Below are positions 22,900 to 29,003 of a stretch of DNA of 29,003 nucleotides, piece after piece. A program made the position numbers and the translations under genes. The stretch comes from JAAUQA01 sp036351435. GTDB lineage: Bacteria > Pseudomonadota > Gammaproteobacteria > Competibacterales > Competibacteraceae. Position 1 is the first letter of the stretch. Each line of letters opens with the position of its first letter. The notes under the pieces are model-generated. The model saw only the letters and a list, made by a program, of their open reading frames with translations. It was not told the DNA's origin and did not search any database. The stretch spans positions 1-29,003 of the forward strand of contig JAZBPA010000280.1 of assembly GCA_036351435.1 (NCBI GenBank). The letters are read 5' to 3'.

Positions 22900-23595
22900 T
22901 TAAACCGACAAATGCCGCTGCACCAGTTCATCGTTCAAATCGGCTATCTGACCAGCGGCTACTGCGCGACCCTTTTCCATGATGCAGAAATCCTTGGCCA
23001 CTCGTCGCGCGAAAGGGAGTTTTTGCTCGACCAGCAATACGGTCAGATTCTGTTCCTGATTCAGTTTCATGATCACATCACCGATTTCATGGACGATGTT
23101 GGGCTGAATCCCTTCAGTGGGTTCATCCAGAATGAGCAACTCAGGCGCTATCGCCAAAGCCCGACCAATAGCCAATTGCTGTTGCTGCCCCCCGGACAGA
23201 TCGCCGCCACGCCGCCGCAGCATGGTTTTTAGCACCGGGAACATCTCAAAAATGTGCTCTGGAATAGTTTTGACTTGATCGCGCCGTGCATTCAGCCCAA
23301 TGCGCAGATTCTCTTCCACGGTCAACTGCGGAAAAATCTGCCGACCCTGCGGCACATAACCAATCCCTAGCCGGGCGCGTTGATGTGCCGCCACTTTATT
23401 CATCTTTTGACCGGCGAATTCAATCGCGCCGGAGCGAATCGGCACTAATCCCATGATGGTTTTCAACAAGGTAGTTTTACCTACCCCGTTGCGTCCCATC
23501 AAGCAGGTGCAGCCACCTTGCGGCACTGTCAAGGCAATATCCCAAAGAATATGGCTGGCGCCATAGTATTGGTTCAGGCCGTCAACGTTCAGCAT
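22900..23595 (-). CDS. urtE: urea ABC transporter ATP-binding protein UrtE
   Basis: A protein of 231 residues, one of the two ATPases of the urea importer. Walker A GRNGVGKTT at 34-42, signature LSGGQQQQLAIGRAL, Walker B LLILDEPTEGIQP and the GYVPQGRQIFPQLTVEENL stretch match the LivF-like UrtE. TEGIQP after Walker B is typical for UrtE as opposed to amino-acid LivF (often TEGLAP). It is the last gene of the operon and starts 3 bases after the urtD stop with GGGGGAA as ribosome site. Confidence 0.95.
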   Translation of the reverse strand: MLNVDGLNQYYGASHILWDIALTVPQGGCTCLMGRNGVGKTTLLKTIMGLVPIRSGAIEFAGQKMNKVAAHQRARLGIGYVPQGRQIFPQLTVEENLRIGLNARRDQVKTIPEHIFEMFPVLKTMLRRRGGDLSGGQQQQLAIGRALAIAPELLILDEPTEGIQPNIVHEIGDVIMKLNQEQNLTVLLVEQKLPFARRVAKDFCIMEKGRAVAAGQIADLNDELVQRHLSV

Positions 23596-23598
23596 GAC

Positions 23599-24504
23599 TC
23601 AGTGTTCCCCCAGATAGACTTCGATCACTTTAGGATCGCTCTGGATCGCATCCATCGTTCCTTCCGCCAATACGCTACCCTCATGCAACACCGTCACCTT
23701 GCGGGCAATGGAACGGACGAAGGCCATATCGTGTTCGACCACCACCACCGAGTGCTGCCCAGCCAGACCGGTTAACAATTCAGCGGTACGTTCGGTTTCT
23801 TGTGGGGTCATACCGGCCACCGGTTCATCGACCAGCAACAGACGCGGGTTTTGCATCAGCAGCATGCCGATTTCCAACCATTGTTTCTGCCCGTGCGACA
23901 GCACCCCAGCAAGCCGGTCCCGTTCTTCAGTCAGGCCGATGATTTCGAATACTTCATCAACCCGATCACGTTGTTCGCCGTTCAACCGCGCCAGCAAGGT
24001 GGGCCATACCGCTTTGTTTGCAGCCATAGCCAGTTCCAGGTTTTCGTATACTGTGAGATTTTCGAATACCGTCGGTTGCTGGAATTTTCGCCCGATTCCA
24101 GCGGTTGAAATTTCTGCCTCAGTTTTTTCCAACAAATTCATCCGTTGGCCGAAATAGGCCATGCCGGTATCGGGCTGCAGACGGCCGGTGATAACATCCA
24201 TCATGGTGGATTTGCCGGCCCCGTTGGGACCGATGATGCAGCGTAATTCACCATCATCGATATACAGATTCAGGTCGTTCAGGGCCTTGAAGCCGTCGAA
24301 GCTGATCGTCACTCCTTCCACATACAAAATGGTTTTATGGCTGATATCGACTTCGGTCGCCTGCATCGGAAACCGTTGCATGAAGTCAAAGACCCGATCA
24401 CGACGGATCAGCGGGGTCTGGAAGAGGCCGCCCGGTTTTGGATCATCAGTGGATGATGACGATGGGGTAACAAAGCTGAAGGTTTGATCGCGTTCCCAAA
24501 TCAT
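23599..24504 (-). CDS. urtD: urea ABC transporter ATP-binding protein UrtD
   Basis: A protein of 301 residues, LivG-like. Walker A GPNGAGKST at 92-100, signature LSHGQKQWLEIGMLL, Walker B LLLVDEPVAGMTPQE and the late VVVEHDMAFV are typical of UrtD. The first 55 residues precede the ABC domain and have no known counterpart function. They include a Ser-rich stretch (TPSSSSTDDPKPGG). The start at ATG 24504 is supported by GGAGG 7 bases upstream; the internal ATG at 24381 has none. urtC ends 2 bases upstream. Confidence 0.95.
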   Translation of the reverse strand: MIWERDQTFSFVTPSSSSTDDPKPGGLFQTPLIRRDRVFDFMQRFPMQATEVDISHKTILYVEGVTISFDGFKALNDLNLYIDDGELRCIIGPNGAGKSTMMDVITGRLQPDTGMAYFGQRMNLLEKTEAEISTAGIGRKFQQPTVFENLTVYENLELAMAANKAVWPTLLARLNGEQRDRVDEVFEIIGLTEERDRLAGVLSHGQKQWLEIGMLLMQNPRLLLVDEPVAGMTPQETERTAELLTGLAGQHSVVVVEHDMAFVRSIARKVTVLHEGSVLAEGTMDAIQSDPKVIEVYLGEH

Positions 24505-24505
24505 T

Positions 24506-25600
24506 TCAAGCCTCCCGCCGTCGCAGCAGGCGGAATAATCCGGCCAACCCTTGCGGCAACAGCAAGGTCACCAACACAAACAACGCGCCCAACCCATACA
24601 GCCACAGCTCAGGGAACGCCCCCGTCAAATAGGTCTTGGCGTAATTCACCAATACCGCTCCCGCTGCCGCACCGTACAACGTACCGCGACCACCGACCGC
24701 GACCCAAACCACCACTTCAATGGAATTGAGCGGGGCAAATTCGCCGGGGTTAATAATGCCGACCTGAGGCACATAGAGCGCGCCGGCGATACCTGCCAAT
24801 ACCGCCGAGAAGGTAAACAAGGCGACTTTGTAGGACTCGACCTTGTAACCGACGAAACGGGTGCGTTCTTCGGTATCGCGGATGGCGATCAACACCCGCC
24901 CCAGCTTGGAGGACACAATAAACCGGCAGGCCAGATAACCTAATGCCAACGCCAACGCAGAGAACATAAACAGCGCCACGCGGGTACTGTCCGCCTGCAA
25001 ATCGTAACCCAGCAGATCCTTGAAATCGGTCAGTCCATTATTGCCGCCAAAACCCATTTCGTTGCGGAAGAACGCCAGCATCAGCGCAAAGGTCAGGGCT
25101 TGGGTAATGATGGAGAAATACACCCCGGTCACCCGCGAGCGAAACGCAAACCAACCGAACACAAAAGCCAACACACCCGGTGCCAGAATCACCATCAGCA
25201 TGGCGAACCAGAACATATCAAAACCCAACCAGTACCAGGGCAGTTCACTCCAGTTCAAAAACACCATGAAATCCGGCAATTCAGGATTGCCGTAAACCCC
25301 GCGCGGCCCAATCTGTCGCATCAGATACATGCCCATCGCATATCCGCCCAAGGCAAAGAAAGCGCCATGACCGAGACTGAGAATGCCGCAGAAACCCCAA
25401 ATCAAATCCACTGATAGGGCCAGCAGGGCATAGCACAGGTATTTACCCCACAGCGTCAGGGTGTAGGTTGGCATATGCCAAGACGAAGATTCCGGCACGG
25501 CTAGATTCAGTACCGGCACCGCGATAGCCAGTATCAGCAGCAAGCTTAGAAAGACTATCCCGCCGCGATCCTGCAGCATTAGACGAGTAAGCGGTCCCAT
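24506..25600 (-). CDS. urtC: urea ABC transporter permease UrtC
   Basis: A membrane protein of 364 residues, LivM-like. Characteristic segments are DLIWGFCGILSLGHGAFFALGGYAMG (about 64-90) and, in the second half, FVGYKVESYKVALFTFSAVLAGIAGAL and VGIINPGEFAPLNSIEVVVWVAVGGRGTLYG. About eight to ten hydrophobic helices can be traced. With UrtB it forms the membrane channel. It begins 17 bases after urtB with GAGGGAA as ribosome site. Confidence 0.95.
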   Translation of the reverse strand: MGPLTRLMLQDRGGIVFLSLLLILAIAVPVLNLAVPESSSWHMPTYTLTLWGKYLCYALLALSVDLIWGFCGILSLGHGAFFALGGYAMGMYLMRQIGPRGVYGNPELPDFMVFLNWSELPWYWLGFDMFWFAMLMVILAPGVLAFVFGWFAFRSRVTGVYFSIITQALTFALMLAFFRNEMGFGGNNGLTDFKDLLGYDLQADSTRVALFMFSALALALGYLACRFIVSSKLGRVLIAIRDTEERTRFVGYKVESYKVALFTFSAVLAGIAGALYVPQVGIINPGEFAPLNSIEVVVWVAVGGRGTLYGAAAGAVLVNYAKTYLTGAFPELWLYGLGALFVLVTLLLPQGLAGLFRLLRRREA

Positions 25601-25617
25601 AGTCGTATTCCCTCAGC

Positions 25618-27225
25618 TCAGGTAGCTGCTCGCCCACGTTGGGCAAACAGCCCGCGTGGACGTTTTTGGATAAAAAGAATGATGAATACCAGCACTAATA
25701 TCTTGGCCAGTACTGCGCCGGAATACGGCTCTAGGAATTTATTACCGACTCCCAGCGACATCGCACCGACCAAGGTCCCCCAAAGATTGCCGACCCCGCC
25801 AAACACCACCACCATGAACGAGTCGATGATGTACGACTGCCCAAGATTAGGACCGACATTGGTTAGCTGACTCAATGCAACTCCAGCAACTCCTGCAATA
25901 CCGGCCCCGAGTCCGAAAGTCATCGCATCCACCCACTCCGCGCGAATACCGATGGCCTTGGCCATATTGCGATTCTGCGATACCGCACGGACTTGCAGTC
26001 CAAGTGAAGTCTTTTTCAAAATCAGTTGCAATGCAGCGAACACCAGCAAGGCGAAGAGCAGGATATAAAGCCGGTTCAGCGTCAAGGATAACGCGCTGTT
26101 GATCTCCCAAGAACCACTCATCCAGGAGGGATTGGCCACCGGGACATTCTGGGCAGAAATGGTGGTGCGCACCAACTGTTGCAAAACCAAGCTGATACCG
26201 AAGGTGGCCAGCAACGTTTCTAACGGTCGACCGTAGAGAAACCGAATCACCCCGCGTTCGATGGCGATACCGAACAGGCCGGACACGATGAACGCAGCGG
26301 GGACGGCTAGCAATAGCGACCAATCGATGTAATTGGGCAACAGCAACTGGATCAAATAGGTGGTATACGCGCCCAGCATAATCAATTCGCCGTGCGCCAT
26401 ATTGATTACCCCCATGACGCCGAAGGTAATCGCCAAGCCGATCGCGGCCAAAAACAGCACTGAACCCAGACTGAGACCAAAGAAAATCGTTTCGATCAAC
26501 GCAAAACGATTGAGTCTGTCTTGAATGGCGGCAAGCGCGGAGTTGACCGCCTTAATGACTCGCTCGTCTTGTTCGCTTTCGAGTAAGGTCGTGAGACGAT
26601 TACGCACTTCAGGATTAACACTACCTTTCATCGTGGCAACTGCAGCCATACGCTGTTCAGGATCGGCGGCGTTGAGTCCGCCCAATGCGACGCCGATTTC
26701 CATTAATTCGCGGATCTGCGCGTCTTGCTCTTGTTCGGCGGCTTCTTGCAGCAAAGCGGCGCTGGTCTCATCGAAATTATCGATAATCTGCCCCACCGCT
26801 GCCAAACGCACGTCCGCTGAAGGATCACCCAGGTTGAGTTTGGCTAACCCAGTACGTAATGCGCTGCGTAGCCGGTTATTGGTAGAAATTCGTTTGACGG
26901 TGCGTTGTTCAACCGCTCCCAGATCAGTACCGGTACTGGCATCAACTAGCATGAATCCGGCCTGTGCCGGTGCAACAATAACTACCTTGTTGTCTTCCCG
27001 GCGTACATACAGGCGTCTGTCCAGCATTGCATCCAACACAGCAGCGGCACGCGGATGAGCGGTTTGTACCACGGCTTCGACGGCTTGTTGTTTAGCGGAG
27101 AAGCTGCGGGCGTTCAGCCCAGCAACTGCTGTTTCGAAATCCTGCTGTTGCTGGGCATGAGCGCTGCCGGTAACCAACGCCGAAAAGACGAACAGCGCTA
27201 ATATCGACCAGATCCTGATACGCAT
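25618..27225 (-). CDS. urtB: urea ABC transporter permease UrtB
   Basis: A protein of 535 residues, LivH-like with an N-terminal extension. Residues 1-24 form a signal peptide (ALFVFSALVTGSAHA). About 25-235 is a helical, HEAT-like region with repeats such as LGDPSADVRLAAVGQIIDNFD and AADPEQRMAAVATMKGSVNPEVRNRL, expected in the periplasm. About 240-530 is the permease, with FGVMGVINMAHGELIMLGAYTTYL and VVFGGVGNLWGTLVGAMSLG. The long extension is normal for proteobacterial UrtB. It follows an attenuator-like hairpin downstream of urtA and has only a weak ribosome site. Confidence 0.95.
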   Translation of the reverse strand: MRIRIWSILALFVFSALVTGSAHAQQQQDFETAVAGLNARSFSAKQQAVEAVVQTAHPRAAAVLDAMLDRRLYVRREDNKVVIVAPAQAGFMLVDASTGTDLGAVEQRTVKRISTNNRLRSALRTGLAKLNLGDPSADVRLAAVGQIIDNFDETSAALLQEAAEQEQDAQIRELMEIGVALGGLNAADPEQRMAAVATMKGSVNPEVRNRLTTLLESEQDERVIKAVNSALAAIQDRLNRFALIETIFFGLSLGSVLFLAAIGLAITFGVMGVINMAHGELIMLGAYTTYLIQLLLPNYIDWSLLLAVPAAFIVSGLFGIAIERGVIRFLYGRPLETLLATFGISLVLQQLVRTTISAQNVPVANPSWMSGSWEINSALSLTLNRLYILLFALLVFAALQLILKKTSLGLQVRAVSQNRNMAKAIGIRAEWVDAMTFGLGAGIAGVAGVALSQLTNVGPNLGQSYIIDSFMVVVFGGVGNLWGTLVGAMSLGVGNKFLEPYSGAVLAKILVLVFIILFIQKRPRGLFAQRGRAAT

Positions 27226-27249
27226 AAGGGATAGCCTGGGAAAGAGAGG

Positions 27250-27296
27250 AAAAAAGAGAGGGCGGGCGGATGGCTATCAACCCATCCGATCCGCCC
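27250..27296 (-). terminator. terminator-like attenuator between urtA and urtB
   Basis: Read on the minus strand, GGGCGGAT (27289-27296) can pair with ATCCGCCC (27264-27271). Alternatively CGGATGG (27282-27288) can pair with CCATCCG (27267-27273). The two stems share bases and exclude one another. A run of six U residues (27250-27255) follows 8-11 bases after the stem. This lies 13 bases after the urtA stop and before urtB. It should stop part of the transcripts, so that the binding protein UrtA is made in excess over the membrane parts. Confidence 0.7.
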
Positions 27297-27308
27297 TGGC
27301 GGTGCGGG

Positions 27309-28592
27309 TTACTCGTAATTCTGGCCCGAACACTTGCCTGTTTTGATGTTGAAGTTGCCGCAGGAAACCGGGGGCATCCAATCGGCGATTAGGTCACGGC
27401 TACCCGGCAAATAATCCGACCAAGCATCGCCAATCACCGTACCAGGGGTTTGCCATACTGTTTCGAATTGGCCATCGTCTTGAATTTCGCCAATCAGCAC
27501 CGGTTTGGTGATGTGATGATTGGGAAACATGGTCGCAAAACCACCGGATAAGTTAGGTACCGTCACACCGACGATCGCTTTCTCTACGGCCTCGGGGTCA
27601 GTGGTACCGGCAATTTCCACTGCTTTCACCCACATATTAAACCCGATGTAATGAGCTTCCATGGGATCATTACTGACACGCTTATCATCTTTGATGAAGG
27701 TTTTCCATTTCTTGATGAAATCTGCGTTGTCCGCTGCGTCAACACTCATGAAGTAGTTCCAAGCGGCCAAATGGCCGACCAGAGGCGCGGTATCAATACC
27801 AGACAGCTCTTCTTCGCCGACCGAGAAGGCTACCACTGGAATGTCTTCGGCAGAGATGCCTTGATTAGCGAGTTCTTTGTAGAACGGCACATTAGCGTCG
27901 CCGTTGATGGTCGACACCACACCAGTCTTTTTGCCCGCCGAACCGAATTTCTTGATCTCGGCGACGATGCTCTGCCAGTCGGAATGACCGAACGGGGTGT
28001 AGTTGATCATGATGTCTTCTTGCGCAACACCCTTATCTTTCAGGTACTGCTCAAGGATTTTGTTGGTGGTACGGGGATAAACATAGTCGGTACCGGCTAA
28101 TACCCAACGCTCGACCCCCAGTTCGTTCATGAAGTAATCCACCGCCGGGACAGCCTGTTGATTAGGAGCAGCACCGGTGTAGAACACATTCTTGGATGAT
28201 TCCTCACCTTCATATTGCACTGGATAGAACAGCAAGCCGTTCAGCTCTTCGAAAACCGGCAGCACGGATTTGCGCGATACAGAAGTCCAGCAACCGAAAA
28301 CCACTGCTACTTTTTCTTTTTCCAACAATTCCCGTGCCTTTTCGGCGAATAACGGCCAGTTCGAGGCCGGGTCAACGACCACAGCTTCCAATTGCTTGCC
28401 CAGCAATCCACCTTTCTTGTTTTGCTCATCGACGAGCATTAACACCGTGTCTTTCAACGTGGTCTCGCTGATGGCCATCGTGCCTGATAAAGAATGCAGA
28501 ACGCCAACCTTGATGGTGTCTGCCGCATGCACAACAACGGTGCCTAAAGCCAGCGCGCTCGCCAACAGACCGCGCAATAGTGATTTGTTCAT
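27309..28592 (-). CDS. urtA: urea ABC transporter substrate-binding protein UrtA
   Basis: A periplasmic protein of 427 residues that captures urea for the UrtBCDE complex. Residues 1-23 form a Sec signal peptide (LASALALGTVVVHA). The mature part starts with DTIKVGVLHSLSGTMAISETTLKD and contains VVFGCWTSVSRKSVLPVFEE, LLFYPVQYEGEESS, YTGAAPNQQ and TDYVYPRTTN, all diagnostic of UrtA (FmdD-like) rather than amino-acid binding proteins. The C-terminal SCGNFNIKTGKCSG holds two cysteines. GAGGG lies about 6 bases before ATG 28592. It is the first gene of the operon. Confidence 0.97.
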   Translation of the reverse strand: MNKSLLRGLLASALALGTVVVHAADTIKVGVLHSLSGTMAISETTLKDTVLMLVDEQNKKGGLLGKQLEAVVVDPASNWPLFAEKARELLEKEKVAVVFGCWTSVSRKSVLPVFEELNGLLFYPVQYEGEESSKNVFYTGAAPNQQAVPAVDYFMNELGVERWVLAGTDYVYPRTTNKILEQYLKDKGVAQEDIMINYTPFGHSDWQSIVAEIKKFGSAGKKTGVVSTINGDANVPFYKELANQGISAEDIPVVAFSVGEEELSGIDTAPLVGHLAAWNYFMSVDAADNADFIKKWKTFIKDDKRVSNDPMEAHYIGFNMWVKAVEIAGTTDPEAVEKAIVGVTVPNLSGGFATMFPNHHITKPVLIGEIQDDGQFETVWQTPGTVIGDAWSDYLPGSRDLIADWMPPVSCGNFNIKTGKCSGQNYE

Positions 28593-28968
28593 TCAATACC
28601 CTCGTAAGTAATGCTTAAGATCCAAAATCAAAGCGAACTTGATAACGCCAAGGGCTAGTGGGCATTTGTTATGCCATATTATTAGTAGGCTTTTTAAAAC
28701 AATGAGTTGTCGCCAATTAGCGACACTAACAGAATCGGCCTTGTTAGATCCTGGTGCAGCGAAACGGGCAAGATGCGTTATGCGAGTGCAAAGCGCCTAC
28801 CGGAGAATGCCTGTTGCACCATGCCGGGTCTTGTTGTCATCATTTCACCGCGATGGAAAAACTAGCAAGGGCTGGTAGTTGGTTGTTGTCAGTGCTTTAT
28901 GTGGCTTTATGGATATACTTTGAGCAAGTAGCTGCTTTTAGACTAAACAGAGTTGCCAGGGAGATGAC
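28593..28968. other. divergent intergenic region upstream of urtA
   Basis: About 375 bases without a convincing gene; an 80-codon frame at 28639-28878 has no ribosome site or recognisable product. It contains the sigma-54-like promoter at 28661-28676 for urtA. Three GTGCA/TGCAC-type half-sites lie at 28753-28758, 28786-28790 and 28815-28820. Promoters for the gene starting at 28969 must also lie here, but I see no clear -35/-10 pair. Confidence 0.55.
28661..28676 (-). promoter_or_regulatory. sigma-54-like promoter of urtABCDE
   Basis: The minus strand reads TGGCAT-AACAA-ATGC-C. The GG and GC pairs are 10 bases apart, with two departures from TGGCAC-N5-TTGCA (T for C in the -24 element, A for T in the -12). 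Transcription should start near 28650, leaving a leader of about 58 bases. NtrC would be the expected activator; it controls urea uptake in many proteobacteria. Confidence 0.62.
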
Positions 28969-29003
28969 ATGGAAACTGAGGCCTATTTTCGTTATTGGGG
29001 GAA
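28969..29003 (+). CDS. start of an unidentified gene, possibly cas3
   Basis: Only 11 full codons are inside the window: METEAYFRYWG. AGGGAG at 28958-28963 lies 5 bases before ATG 28969, so it is very likely a true start. The string YFRYWG resembles the beginning of type I CRISPR Cas3 proteins, where YWGK-like residues precede the HD domain. Eleven residues are too few to be sure, and no CRISPR repeats are seen on this side of the gene. An ATG at 28964 in another frame overlaps the ribosome-site region and is unlikely. Confidence 0.5.
   Translation, partial: METEAYFRYWG

Noticed and set aside
26525..27058. 177-codon frame opposite urtB
   Set aside because: Ser/Cys/Arg-rich sequence typical of the reverse of a helical Ala/Leu/Glu-rich gene; no ribosome site.
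1..29003. CRISPR array, insertion sequence or prophage
   Set aside because: No regularly spaced direct repeats, transposase, integrase or phage structural genes are seen. The only hint of CRISPR is the gene fragment at the right edge.

Overview
The window reads as chromosomal DNA of a nitrogen-fixing gammaproteobacterium. The nitrogenase genes are of the Azotobacter type: nifH-nifD-nifK-nifT-nafY followed by a small DUF6129-like gene. Around them are MsbA, an NDUFA9-like protein, a TraB/GumN protein, a lipoprotein aminopeptidase and late cobalamin genes. A methanotroph, a purple sulfur bacterium or a Competibacter-like lineage would all fit; I cannot name a genus. No phage, insertion sequence, tRNA, rRNA or CRISPR repeat array is visible.

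Layout. 1-947 (-): 5' part of a Pat/YfiQ-type CoA-binding protein, divergent from a small acyl carrier protein (1173-1421). 1606-4585: GumN-like protein, NDUFA9-like protein and, convergent with it, a predicted aminopeptidase. 4907-5674: unrecognised helical protein. 5685-11033 (-): the nif operon, with a clear sigma-54 -24/-12 promoter at 11086-11101 and a NifA-type TGT-N10-ACA site at 11188-11203. The NifA-type site falls inside the first codons of the divergent draT gene. 12122-14245: two unknown proteins (one secreted), a type II 2-haloacid dehalogenase and a small coiled-coil membrane protein. 14369-17548: a four-gene chain with ATGA overlaps (inositol-monophosphatase family gene, cobT, cobC, cobS) ending in an intrinsic terminator. 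17685-19582: unknown protein, LysM/coiled-coil protein and a putative molybdenum carrier. 19551-21314 (-): msbA. 21552-22717: an alpha/beta hydrolase and a small secreted protein. 22900-28592 (-): complete urea ABC transporter urtABCDE, with a terminator-like attenuator after urtA and a sigma-54-like promoter upstream of it. 28969-end (+): the first codons of another gene, possibly cas3.

How it fits together. Two nitrogen-acquisition systems, N2 fixation and urea uptake, both appear to be under sigma-54 control. Nitrogenase can also be switched off by DraT, which ADP-ribosylates an arginine that is present in this NifH. Both operons carry strong RNA hairpins just after their most heavily needed products (after nifK and after urtA), which suggests that differential expression is built into the transcripts. 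The molybdenum-carrier-like protein and NafY both concern Mo or FeMo-cofactor handling, but only NafY is physically linked to nif. nifENX, nifB and draG are not in the window.
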